In this document: in pieces, positions 1 to 8,316 of the stretch
Position numbering within the stretch: position 1 is the first letter of the stretch
Layout of the letters: every line of letters begins with the position of its first letter
DNA from: Nitrosarchaeum sp.
Lineage (GTDB): Archaea; Thermoproteota; Nitrososphaeria; Nitrososphaerales; Nitrosopumilaceae
Length of the DNA: 64,000 nucleotides
Assembly (NCBI GenBank): GCA_025699025.1
Contig: JAILWJ010000001.1
Span: 354,488-418,487, forward strand
Direction of reading: 5' to 3'
Made by a program: the position numbers and the translations under genes
Notes under the pieces: model-generated
What the model saw: the letters and a program-made list of their open reading frames with translations, nothing else
Told to the model about the DNA's origin: nothing
Databases searched by the model: none

Positions 1-1
1 C

Positions 2-490
2 GCACATTTGATCAAACATGCAAAACGTGCTCTTGCTACAGGACAAGTAATTGCAAAGAAAAATGGTAAAAATCTCTCTCTGTTTATTCAAGAATTTAAA
101 AAAAATAGTCCTCAGACAAAAATTCGTTTAATGGGGCACTCGTTAGGATCACAAGTAATTCTTAGCACTATTGAAAATCTTGCTAGACATTCTAAAAATA
201 AAGGAATACTTGAAAGTGTATACTTTTTTGGCGCATCTATAACTGAAGATGTTCCTTCTTCAAAAAAATTTGGAAAACTATTGAACATGATTGTTTCAAA
301 AAAAATCATGAATTTTTTTAGTCCTGATGATGAAGTGTTGGCATGGGCTAACACTCACAAATTTGTTAAAGGTCCACTTGGGCTCAATGGTGCAACTGGA
401 CAAACTATTACAAAATACCACCAAAAGCAGGTACGTCCAAAAAACCATCGTTTTGCAAGTTATGCTGCTGTGCTAGGAAAGTTTCCATAG
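2..490 (+). CDS. DUF726-like alpha/beta hydrolase, 5' truncated by window edge
   Basis: The reading frame is open to the left edge, so this is the C-terminal part of a longer protein. It carries a nucleophile elbow GHSLGS, about 43 residues after the first possible TTG start, a later Asp-rich SPDDEV segment that could supply the acid, and a His near the end (KNHRF). This spacing fits the alpha/beta-hydrolase fold, and the sequence resembles the DUF726 (TMCO4-like) group of putative membrane-associated esterases. The substrate cannot be read from the sequence. The gene is followed by a small hairpin and about 450 bp without a convincing gene. Confidence 0.7.
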   Translation, partial: AHLIKHAKRALATGQVIAKKNGKNLSLFIQEFKKNSPQTKIRLMGHSLGSQVILSTIENLARHSKNKGILESVYFFGASITEDVPSSKKFGKLLNMIVSKKIMNFFSPDDEVLAWANTHKFVKGPLGLNGATGQTITKYHQKQVRPKNHRFASYAAVLGKFP

Positions 491-937
491 CTGATCAATT
501 TGTACGTGATATTTTTATACTGTGAATAAACTCATACTTTATTCAGTGATATGTTCATGAAAACACATCCCAGCAGGAAATCAATACTGTATCACTTACA
601 AGTGATTAGCGAAGAAACTGATGCATATGAGAAACTATCTGAATATCCGTGCTAATACAATCCAAAACAGGTTTTATGTATGTGATTTTTCATAGATATT
701 TTTTGCTGTGTGACACGTTTACTCTTAAATCAATTAATATAATTTAAAAAATATGTTTGATTGGTAATAGGGTTAGAACAACAGAACAAATCACAAAAAA
801 TGCCAACGAAGAAAAAATAGTGAATTTAACATTGGCAATAAAGAATGAACAATTCAGGATTCGGGAAATAGAAAACAAATTTTGAAGATTCCAATTTCTC
901 CAAGACTTCATAAGGCCCACTTTTTCACACCCAATTA
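491..937. other. 447-bp gap with two short possible gene remnants
   Basis: No full gene is visible. Two short plus-strand reading frames look more protein-like than their surroundings: 551-655 (ATG, 34 codons, containing YHLQVISEETDAYEKLSEYP) and 757-885 (TTG, 42 codons, polar and rich in Glu/Lys/Ile, coiled-coil-like). They may be remains of a decayed gene or small proteins. There is no family match that I recognise. Confidence 0.3.
523..545. terminator. 8-bp hairpin downstream of the hydrolase gene
   Basis: A perfect inverted repeat TGAATAAA / TTTATTCA encloses a 7-nt loop, 33 nt after the hydrolase stop codon. It could be a 3'-end structure or processing site. Archaeal termination mostly uses T-runs rather than hairpins, so this is a weak call. 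Confidence 0.3.
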
Positions 938-1858
938 TTGGTCAAATCCATAAATTTTGTCATATTGGGAAAACAAGATATTGCTTCAAGTTTTGGTAAA
1001 AAGGGAACTGTAACTGATCTTTCTTTGTATGATAGGAAGGAATCTGAGATTATCAAGACATGGGTTACTCCTAGTGGTTTTCCAGATAAAATCCAACCAT
1101 TATTTCAAGCAATCAATCTTGCAGAATTTGTGATATTTCATGTTGATAAACTGGATAAATTTACTGGCGAACAAATCATTGCATTGGATTCATTAAAGAA
1201 AGAAAAAGGAATTTTGTCTCATACATTTGATATTGATGAATCCAAACTCGATATGATGATCAAAGGAACTGTCGTGGAAAAGTATCTCAAGGTTAACCAA
1301 GATAACATTAAAGAAGAAATGGACAAAATCCAACCAATTTCGGTAGAAGGAAAACCCAGCATGGTAATTGATCATTGCTTTGATGTTAAAGGTGTGGGTA
1401 CTGTTATTTTGGGAAAAGTTACCTCTGGTAAATTAAAACAGTACGACAATCTAAAACTTTATCCTGCTGGTATTGATGTCATGATAAAATCCATTCAAAT
1501 GCATGACGATCCTGTGGAAGAATCTGTGTGTCCTGCTAGAGTGGGTTTGGCAGTCAAAGGCGCAAAACCTGATGATGTAGGCAGAGGGGATATTATCTGC
1601 GAGGAGGATTCAGTACAAGTCAAATCTGAAATCGAACTTGATTTTAAAAAAAACCCCTTCTATAAAGGAGAAATTGCGGAAAATCAAGGTTGTCTTGTAA
1701 ACATTGGATTGCAAATCAAAGCTGCAAAATTTTCTTCAATTTCCCCCCTAAGGTTAGTATTTGAAAAACCTGTTGTGTATAATTCTGGAGATATTGCAGT
1801 TATTTTAAAACCTGAATCGACTACGATAAGAATACTTGGAAACGGTCCTATAAAATAG
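938..1858 (+). CDS. SelB/EF1A-like translational GTPase paralogue with a lost GTP site
   Basis: This 306-residue protein begins at a TTG. The N-terminal half aligns in style with a translation-factor G domain, but the P-loop place reads LGKQDIASSFGKKGT, without the GxxxxGK[ST] pattern, and no DxxG or NKxD motif can be seen. Residues about 130-220 look like EF-Tu domain II (VIDHCFDVKGVGTVILGKVTSGKL), followed by a domain III-like part. I recall an archaeal SelB-like group described as having lost GTP-binding residues; assignment to it is by resemblance only. Likely a cytosolic RNA- or ribosome-associated protein that does not hydrolyse GTP. It stands alone, 34 bp before nadM on the same strand. 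Confidence 0.7.
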   Translation: MVKSINFVILGKQDIASSFGKKGTVTDLSLYDRKESEIIKTWVTPSGFPDKIQPLFQAINLAEFVIFHVDKLDKFTGEQIIALDSLKKEKGILSHTFDIDESKLDMMIKGTVVEKYLKVNQDNIKEEMDKIQPISVEGKPSMVIDHCFDVKGVGTVILGKVTSGKLKQYDNLKLYPAGIDVMIKSIQMHDDPVEESVCPARVGLAVKGAKPDDVGRGDIICEEDSVQVKSEIELDFKKNPFYKGEIAENQGCLVNIGLQIKAAKFSSISPLRLVFEKPVVYNSGDIAVILKPESTTIRILGNGPIK

Positions 1859-1892
1859 ACTGATTTAATTAAATCAAAATCTTTTGTAGTAT

Positions 1893-2423
1893 ATGCGTGG
1901 ACTGATGATGGGTAGGTTCCAACCCTTTCATAATGGACATATGGAATTGGTAAAACAAATTCTCAACGAATGTGATGAAATAATTATTGCAATTACTAGT
2001 TCCCAATTCAATTATTTGGAAAAAGATCCATTTACTGCAGGCGAAAGAATTGAAATGATTCATAATTCATTAAGAGATTCAGATGTTGATTTGACTCGAT
2101 GCTTTGTAATTGGAGTAGAGAATCAATTCAACATTGCAACATGGTCTTCTTATCTAAAGGCTGCATTGCCAAAATTTGATATAGTTTACAGTGGAAACGA
2201 TTATGTCAAGATGTTGCTTGCCGATTCTGGCATTGAGGTCGTACCTCCTAAATTTTTGGATAGGACACAATATAATGCCACAAAAATTCGGAAAATGATT
2301 GTCTCTGATGAGCAATGGCAAAAATTCGTACCTTCTGCTGTAGTTGATTTTATTAGAACCATCAATGGTGAAAATAGGCTCAAAGTTATTTCCAAATCTG
2401 ATACAAAACCAACTGAGCACTGA
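1893..2423 (+). CDS. nadM: Nicotinamide-nucleotide adenylyltransferase, archaeal type
   Basis: The enzyme joins NMN and ATP to make NAD+ and pyrophosphate, the last step of NAD synthesis. The 176-residue protein opens with GRFQPFHNGH (residues 7-16), holding the nucleotidyltransferase HxGH signature at 13-16, and has the second nucleotide-binding segment NATKIRK near residue 128. Length and motifs match archaeal NadM. The stop codon overlaps the ATG of the next, 39-residue zinc-ribbon gene (TGATG), so the two are probably translated together. A NAD kinase gene lies at 53.8 kb in the same window. Confidence 0.93.
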   Translation: MRGLMMGRFQPFHNGHMELVKQILNECDEIIIAITSSQFNYLEKDPFTAGERIEMIHNSLRDSDVDLTRCFVIGVENQFNIATWSSYLKAALPKFDIVYSGNDYVKMLLADSGIEVVPPKFLDRTQYNATKIRKMIVSDEQWQKFVPSAVVDFIRTINGENRLKVISKSDTKPTEH

Positions 2424-2542
2424 TGGATCCTGTACGATCTTGTCCTATTTGTCCAAAATGTGGTTCAAAGCGGTTTGTCAGACTACCTGGTGAAAAAGTA
2501 ACAGTAAAGTGTCGCTCATGTGACAAAATCATTGAAATCTAA
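2423..2542 (+). CDS. 39-residue zinc-ribbon miniprotein
   Basis: The ATG overlaps the nadM stop by one base. The protein has four cysteines that could hold one zinc: C10 and C13 (CPKCGS) and C30 and C33 (CRSC), with an additional C7. The basic spacer and the spacing resemble a rubredoxin-like zinc knuckle. Overlap with nadM, clear coding character and a TAA just before the ilvC promoter region support a real gene. Function is unknown; such miniproteins often bind nucleic acid or protein partners. Confidence 0.7.
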   Translation: MDPVRSCPICPKCGSKRFVRLPGEKVTVKCRSCDKIIEI

Positions 2543-2580
2543 GTTTCATAGTTAATATTTGCAATATTTTCATAAATTTC

Positions 2581-3579
2581 ATGGCAAAAACATGGAAAGA
2601 TGCTGATATCCGTCTTGATCCAATCAAGGGGCAAACTATTGCAGTAATCGGCTATGGCATTCAAGGTGATGCGCAAGCAAACAACATGAAAGATTCTGGC
2701 CTTAATGTTATAATCGGATTAAAAAACGGCGGCAATAGCTGGAAAAAAGCAGAAGCAGATGGTCACAAAGTAATGTCTGTTGCAGATGCAACAAAACAAG
2801 CTGACATTATTCACATATTGATTCCTGACATGGTTCAAGGACAAGTATACAAAGATGAAATTGGACCAAATCTTTCTGAAGGAAAAGCATTGTCATTTTC
2901 ACATGCAGCTGCAATCTATTGGAAATGGATTGAAGCCCCAAAAAATGTAGATCTAATAATGATTGCACCAAAAGGGCCTGGTTCTAAAGTTAGGGAGACA
3001 TATCTTGACAATTTTGGAACTCCTGCTATCGTTGCAGTTGAACAAGACTTTACAGGTAAAGCCTGGGATCGAACATTGGGAATTGCAAAAGCAATAGGAA
3101 GCGCAAGAGCCGGATTAATTCAAACAACTTTCAAAGAAGAAGTTGAAACTGATTGGTTTGGCGAACAAGCTGACCTTTGTGGTGGTGCAGCCTCTATGGT
3201 TACAAATGCATTTGAGACTCTAGTTGAAGCAGGTTATCAACCTGAAATTGCCTATTTTGAAGTCTTACATGAGCTAAAACTCATTGTAGATATGATTCAG
3301 AGATATGGGATTAACGGAATGTGGAGACGTGTCAGTGAAACTGCAAGATACGGCGGTTTAACTCGCGGACCTATGGTCATGGACAAACAAAATAAAGAAA
3401 ATATGAAAAAAGTTCTAACCATGATTCAAGATGGTACGTTTAACCACGAGTGGATATCTGAATATCAAAAAAATGGCAAAGATGCATTTGATAAGTACAT
3501 GAAAGAATATGACGCACACCAAATAGAAAAAGTTGGTAAACAAATGCGTAAAATGATGTGGCCTGATTCCACAGAATAA
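2581..3579 (+). CDS. ilvC: Ketol-acid reductoisomerase (NADP+)
   Basis: Converts acetolactate or acetohydroxybutyrate to the dihydroxy acid, in valine, leucine and isoleucine synthesis, using NAD(P)H and Mg2+. The 332-residue short-form (class I) enzyme has the Rossmann glycine motif GYGIQG at residues 24-29, followed by a conserved HAAAIYW-type catalytic segment and the knotted C-terminal domain containing FGEQADLCGGA and FEVLHELKLIVDMI with metal-binding acids. In most relatives the first motif reads GYGSQGHA; here Ile and Asp replace Ser and His. No other branched-chain gene is next to it, so the pathway is dispersed. Confidence 0.96.
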   Translation: MAKTWKDADIRLDPIKGQTIAVIGYGIQGDAQANNMKDSGLNVIIGLKNGGNSWKKAEADGHKVMSVADATKQADIIHILIPDMVQGQVYKDEIGPNLSEGKALSFSHAAAIYWKWIEAPKNVDLIMIAPKGPGSKVRETYLDNFGTPAIVAVEQDFTGKAWDRTLGIAKAIGSARAGLIQTTFKEEVETDWFGEQADLCGGAASMVTNAFETLVEAGYQPEIAYFEVLHELKLIVDMIQRYGINGMWRRVSETARYGGLTRGPMVMDKQNKENMKKVLTMIQDGTFNHEWISEYQKNGKDAFDKYMKEYDAHQIEKVGKQMRKMMWPDSTE

Positions 3580-3635
3580 TTCTCTCTTTATTTTTAATTT
3601 TGAAAACTTAACTAATTGGATAAACCAAGAAAAAC

Positions 3636-3821
3636 ATGACAGAAAACATTGAATCTAAAATTGAACAATCTAATCTTTCAAAGAAAGAGTTAATTTCTTA
3701 CTTTCGCGAAAAATGCAGTGTTTGTGGTCATCACAGAATTATGCATGATGAATCTGGAAAATGTGAGGGTGTGATGAACAAGCCATGTACTTCTGGCTGC
3801 GATTCATTTGCTGCCGAATGA
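3636..3821 (+). CDS. 61-residue Cys-rich protein of unknown function
   Basis: The protein has a charged N-terminal helix and a metal-binding-like second half: C27 and C30 (CSVC), HH at 32-33, H37, then C43, C51 and C55. The pattern could hold one or two zinc ions. It is transcribed in the direction of ilvC but separated from it by 56 bp with a T-rich stretch, and its stop codon directly abuts the stop of the convergent mutase subunit gene. I do not recognise the family beyond a small zinc-binding protein. Confidence 0.65.
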   Translation: MTENIESKIEQSNLSKKELISYFREKCSVCGHHRIMHDESGKCEGVMNKPCTSGCDSFAAE

Positions 3822-4244
3822 TTAGATTTTTCTTAGTTTTGAGACCCCTAATGTGATATGATCAATAATTGTGGGCAATGGTGTACCTGGCCCAAATACG
3901 TGATCCACCCCTGCCTTGATTAATGCCGCATGATCAATTTCTGGAATTACGCCACCGCCAACAACGAGAACATCGTTAAGCCCTTTCTTTTTTAGAGCCT
4001 TTACAACTCTTGGGAAAAGTGTTCCGTGTGCCCCATTGAGCAAACTCATTGCAATTGCATCCACGTCTTCATCTTCTGCAATTTGTGCAACTCTTTCAGG
4101 TGTTGCAAACAATCCTGAATAGATTACTTCCATGCCTGCATCTCTAAACGCTCTACATAACACTAAAGCACCTCTATCGTGACCATCCAGCCCTAGCTTT
4201 GCTACTAGAATTTTGATATTTCTTGACGCAGTTTTTTGCTTCAT
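3822..4244 (-). CDS. mcmA2: Methylmalonyl-CoA mutase, B12-binding small subunit
   Basis: This 140-residue subunit carries adenosylcobalamin for isomerisation between methylmalonyl-CoA and succinyl-CoA. It shows the base-off/His-on signature D20-x-H22-x-x-G25 (LGLDGHDRGA), then SLLNGAH at 67-73 and GGGVIP at 96-101, which line the nucleotide tail pocket. Size and sequence fit the separate C-terminal subunit of the archaeal two-part enzyme. The large subunit and the MeaB chaperone are encoded 3-6 kb away on the other strand, and epimerase at 10.9 kb, so the genes of this step of the 3-hydroxypropionate/4-hydroxybutyrate cycle are close but not one operon. Confidence 0.95.
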   Translation of the reverse strand: MKQKTASRNIKILVAKLGLDGHDRGALVLCRAFRDAGMEVIYSGLFATPERVAQIAEDEDVDAIAMSLLNGAHGTLFPRVVKALKKKGLNDVLVVGGGVIPEIDHAALIKAGVDHVFGPGTPLPTIIDHITLGVSKLRKI

Positions 4245-4445
4245 GAATAACTATCTTATTTTAGATATTTTAAAGCCTTTATTTTATTTTCTGTTTGGAT
4301 TTTTAACCCTCTATGTTTTCAGGCATTCTCTTCAGATTCTGTACCTTGCTATTGTATGATTTTTTTGCAGACGGAACATCTCTATTGATCGATAAAACCA
4401 AATTGAATAGATAATCTACATAAAGCCTAATTTCTAACCTTCATT

Positions 4446-6947
4446 GTGGACATCACTCCAATCAATTATAATTTGTTGTTTGAACCTGATTTGAAAAAAT
4501 TTACTTTTGATGGAGATGAAGTGATCACTGCTGAATGTAAAAAACCTACTAATTCTATTGTTATGAATTGCGCAGAAATTAAAATAAATTCAGTCTGCAT
4601 TGAAATTTTGGGCAAGTCTATACCTGCAAAAGCTAAAACAAATGATAAAAAAGAACAATTACGAATCACGCTCAAAGAAAAAATTAAAGGTACAGTAAAA
4701 ATCCGTATCAAATTTCAAGGAATCCTGAATGATAGGCTTCTTGGCTTCTATAGGAGCCAGTATACACAAAACGGCAAAACAAAATACCTTGCCACAACTC
4801 AGTTTGAGGCTGCTGATGCAAGACGAGCGTTTCCTTGTTGGGATGTGCCCGAAGCAAAAGCTACCTTTGAAATTTCAATAATTACTGATAACCAATTTTC
4901 TGCAATTTCAAATATGCCTGTAAAATCAAAACGAAAACAAGGCATAAAAACACTTTACCAATTTCATAAGACTCCTGTCGTATCCACCTATCTGATTTAC
5001 CTTGGCGTCGGCGAGTTTGATTATCTTTCAAGTCGCGTTGGAAGAATTCAGATTCGTGTAATTGCAACTAAGGGAAATATCTCAAAAGGAAAGTTCGCTC
5101 TGGATTTAGGAAAGAAACTTTTAACTTCATATGAAAAATATTTTGGAATAAAGTATCCATTGCCTAAACTTGATTTGATTGCAATTCCTGATTTTGCTGC
5201 AGGTGCAATGGAAAATTGGGGCGCAATCACATTCAGAGAGACTATTTTGCTTTATGATCCTGCAACCTCTTCAACTAAGACTAAACAATTCATTGCTGAG
5301 GTTATTTCTCATGAGATAGCACATCAATGGTTTGGAAACTTGGTTACAATGAAATGGTGGAATGATTTGTGGTTAAACGAAAGTTTTGCAACCTTTATGG
5401 CTACTAAATTTGTTGACAAATTTTACCCCGAGTGGGATCTGTGGGACCAGTTCGTTGAGGATTCGATGAATGTTGCAATGGGACTTGATTCACTTAAAAC
5501 AACTCATCCAATTGATGTAAAAGTAAACTCTCCAGCCGAAATTCGAGAAATCTTTGACGCAATATCTTATGACAAAGGTGGATGCATACTAAGGATGCTT
5601 GAGCATTATGTTGGCGAACCGAATTTCAGAAAGGGGCTAAAGAACTATCTCTCCAAATTCAAATATCAAAATGCTCAGGGACAAGACTTGTGGGATGAAA
5701 TTGGCAAAGCCTCGAAAATGCCTGTAAGCTCAATGGTACATTCATGGCTAAAACAACCGGGATTTCCTCTAGTTGAAATTGATCAAACAGGTTCCACATT
5801 GATTTTGAAACAAAAAAGATACTTGCTAGAACCTGAGAAAAAATTTGATAAGGGATTGTGGATGATTCCATTATCCATAGGCACATCCAATGAAATTTCA
5901 AGAAAAATGTTTTCAACAAAATCTATGACTTTAAAAATTCCAAAAAATACTGTTGGATTTGTTGCCAATTTTGGCCGAAAAGGGTTCTATCGTGTAAAAT
6001 ATGGTGAAGGCATACTGCTTGATTTGAAAATGCTAGTTGATCAAAAGCGAATTCCCACTATGGATAGATGGGCAGTCCAAAACGATCTTTATTCACTTTG
6101 TGTTTCCGGTCATGAAGACGTAAGAAACTATCTTGATTTTTCTGATGCATATTATGATGAAGACAGTTATCTTGTCTCAGTAAATGTTGCACACAATTTG
6201 GCGTCTCTTTATTTCAGGGCATATGATGAAACATTTTCTGAAGAAATTCGAGAATATGCAATAAACTATTTTAGAAAACTTTTGTTTTATCTGGGGTGGG
6301 AACAAAAGAAATCTGATAAACATACAGATGCACTGCTCCGTTCATTTGTAATTTTTACTCTTGGCAAAATGGATGATGATGAGGTAATATCTGAAGCAAA
6401 ATTACAATATAAAAAATTCTTAAAATCACCAAATTCTGTATCTCCTGATTTAGTAGAACCTATATGCTCTATTGCAGCTTGGACTGGTAATTCAAAAACT
6501 CATTCTGAACTCGTGAAATTATACAAAACAGCAAAAACAATGGAGGAAAAACTTCGATTCCTTGGCGCAATGTGCAACTTTAAGGACACAAAATTATTGA
6601 AAAAATCGCTTGATTTTTCTCAAACCTCCAACGTCCGCTCACAAAACATGCAACTCCCTATCATGAAAGTTGCCGCAAATCCATATGGAAAAGATATCTT
6701 GTGGCCTTGGTTAAAGAAAAACTGGAAGAAACTAAACAAAAAAGTCGGGCATGGAAACCCTCTTTTTAATAGGATTGTCGCAAGTATCTCATCCGTTGCT
6801 GATGATTCTATGGAAAAAGAAATTCGAGAATTCTTCAAGAAGAACCCTACTCCTGGCACAGAGAGAACTCAAGCTCAAACACTTGAAAGAATTAGAATTA
6901 ATTCTAAGTTCTTGAGAAATATGAGAAAAGAATTCAGAAATGGCTAA
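4446..6947 (+). CDS. M1-family zinc aminopeptidase (tricorn interacting factor F2/F3-like)
   Basis: Removes amino acids from the N-termini of peptides, probably finishing products of the proteasome. The 833-residue protein starts at GTG and shows the substrate-anchoring GAMENWG near residue 253, the zinc site HEIAHQW at about 289-295, and the third ligand in LNESFATF about 19 residues later. The C-terminal half is the helical ERAP-like domain. No signal peptide is visible, so it is cytosolic. The 3' end overlaps the next gene by 8 bp. It sits between the two halves of the methylmalonyl-CoA mutase set without an obvious functional link. Confidence 0.93.
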   Translation: MDITPINYNLLFEPDLKKFTFDGDEVITAECKKPTNSIVMNCAEIKINSVCIEILGKSIPAKAKTNDKKEQLRITLKEKIKGTVKIRIKFQGILNDRLLGFYRSQYTQNGKTKYLATTQFEAADARRAFPCWDVPEAKATFEISIITDNQFSAISNMPVKSKRKQGIKTLYQFHKTPVVSTYLIYLGVGEFDYLSSRVGRIQIRVIATKGNISKGKFALDLGKKLLTSYEKYFGIKYPLPKLDLIAIPDFAAGAMENWGAITFRETILLYDPATSSTKTKQFIAEVISHEIAHQWFGNLVTMKWWNDLWLNESFATFMATKFVDKFYPEWDLWDQFVEDSMNVAMGLDSLKTTHPIDVKVNSPAEIREIFDAISYDKGGCILRMLEHYVGEPNFRKGLKNYLSKFKYQNAQGQDLWDEIGKASKMPVSSMVHSWLKQPGFPLVEIDQTGSTLILKQKRYLLEPEKKFDKGLWMIPLSIGTSNEISRKMFSTKSMTLKIPKNTVGFVANFGRKGFYRVKYGEGILLDLKMLVDQKRIPTMDRWAVQNDLYSLCVSGHEDVRNYLDFSDAYYDEDSYLVSVNVAHNLASLYFRAYDETFSEEIREYAINYFRKLLFYLGWEQKKSDKHTDALLRSFVIFTLGKMDDDEVISEAKLQYKKFLKSPNSVSPDLVEPICSIAAWTGNSKTHSELVKLYKTAKTMEEKLRFLGAMCNFKDTKLLKKSLDFSQTSNVRSQNMQLPIMKVAANPYGKDILWPWLKKNWKKLNKKVGHGNPLFNRIVASISSVADDSMEKEIREFFKKNPTPGTERTQAQTLERIRINSKFLRNMRKEFRNG

Positions 6948-7347
6948 AAAAATCCTTCCTGCGTTATCATTGGGATTGATCACTGTGTTTGCAATATTGT
7001 TTTTAACAGGATATGGAAATGATGACAAAGAATCACTTCGAGAGACTTTTCATGTGGAAGCGATTTACTATGATGCAGGTTATGTGGAGGTTTCATATCT
7101 TGATAGATCTGATCAAACAAATTCTGTCGAATTGGAAATTCTTGGCATGGAAAAATCATATCATAAAATATTTTCTGAATCTGAATTTATTGAGATTGTC
7201 CAGTTTCCAAGCACTCCAAAATATGGTTGGGCAATTCATCCGGTAGTTTTTGATATTGATCACGACACTTTTGGTAAGATTCAACTAAAAACTGAAATTC
7301 ACCCATTGGGAGAACCTGTACCTGTTGTAATCTATGGTAAACCCTAG
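6940..7347 (+). CDS. Membrane-anchored exported protein, unknown function
   Basis: The 135-residue product starts inside the end of the aminopeptidase gene (8-bp overlap), suggesting coupled translation. Residues about 5-24 form one hydrophobic segment (ILPALSLGLITVFAILFLTG) typical of a signal anchor; the rest is a polar, beta-rich domain expected outside the cytoplasmic membrane. No cysteine or metal motif and no recognised domain. Its gene order with the peptidase may be conserved only by operon structure. Confidence 0.65.
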   Translation: MAKKILPALSLGLITVFAILFLTGYGNDDKESLRETFHVEAIYYDAGYVEVSYLDRSDQTNSVELEILGMEKSYHKIFSESEFIEIVQFPSTPKYGWAIHPVVFDIDHDTFGKIQLKTEIHPLGEPVPVVIYGKP

Positions 7348-7391
7348 ATCGTGAACAAGATTTTATTGCAGCTAACAAAAGATTTCTTGTA

Positions 7392-8309
7392 TTGGATTTA
7401 CTTGCAGATCTTAAGAACGGAAAACGGGGTGCTATCGCCAAAGCTATATCTATTATGGAAAATGACCAACCTGGAGCAAAAAAACTTCTGAAAAAAATTT
7501 TCAAGGAAACTGGAACCTCCATAGTTATTGGAATTACTGGCCCTGCAGGCGCTGGAAAAAGCTCGCTGATAAACAAGACAGTTGTTGCTATGAAAAAACT
7601 GAGAACAAAACCTGCTGTGCTTGCAGTTGATCCTACAAGTCATGTGACTGGTGGTGCAATCTTGGGTGATAGAGTTAGAATGAGTGAATCTACTGATTCT
7701 GGAACCTATATTCGAAGCATTGCTTCACGAGGTGCAACTGGTGCAGTTGCACGTTCCCTGAGAAACAGTATTCGTGTTTTAGAGTATGCGGGATTCAACC
7801 CTATTATTATTGAAAGCGTGGGTGCAGGTCAGACTGAAGTTGAAATTTCCAATATTGCTGATATTACAGTAGTTGTTTTCAATCCCAATACTGGGGACAG
7901 CATACAAACAATCAAAGCAGGACTGACTGAGATTGGCGATATCTATCTTGTCAACAAAAGTGATTTGGATGGGACCAATCAACTATTTGATGCAGTTAGG
8001 GACTTTATAGGTGCCTCTGAACGAAACCCCATTATACTGAAGACTTCGGTGAAGAAGAATTCTGGAATAATTGAATTTGCAAAGACTCTAAGGAAGATGA
8101 TGGATGAAAAAAAGAAAATTAAAAATAAAAAAGACCAAGAAAGACTTGAATCTGAACTTAAAGATATTGTTTTAAATAACATTAAAGAAAAGATGGATGA
8201 AATGCTAGAATCTGACAAAACATTTTCAAAATATCTTAAAAAGCTACTGACTAAGGAAATTGACCCATTTGAGGCAGGCGATAAAATTACAAGGACTTTG
8301 GTAAAGTGA
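7392..8309 (+). CDS. meaB: MeaB/ArgK-type GTPase, methylmalonyl-CoA mutase chaperone
   Basis: A G3E-family GTPase that protects and reactivates B12-dependent methylmalonyl-CoA mutase and gates cofactor loading. The 305-residue protein begins at TTG and has the P-loop GPAGAGKSS (about 50-58), the Mg/Walker-B-like DPTSH (about 78), an ESVGAGQTEVE switch segment near 142 and the base-specificity motif NKSD near 193. The gene is 7 bp upstream of the mutase large subunit, fitting its role. The C-terminal helix needed for dimerisation is present. Confidence 0.94.
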   Translation: MDLLADLKNGKRGAIAKAISIMENDQPGAKKLLKKIFKETGTSIVIGITGPAGAGKSSLINKTVVAMKKLRTKPAVLAVDPTSHVTGGAILGDRVRMSESTDSGTYIRSIASRGATGAVARSLRNSIRVLEYAGFNPIIIESVGAGQTEVEISNIADITVVVFNPNTGDSIQTIKAGLTEIGDIYLVNKSDLDGTNQLFDAVRDFIGASERNPIILKTSVKKNSGIIEFAKTLRKMMDEKKKIKNKKDQERLESELKDIVLNNIKEKMDEMLESDKTFSKYLKKLLTKEIDPFEAGDKITRTLVK

Positions 8310-8316
8310 GAATAAC

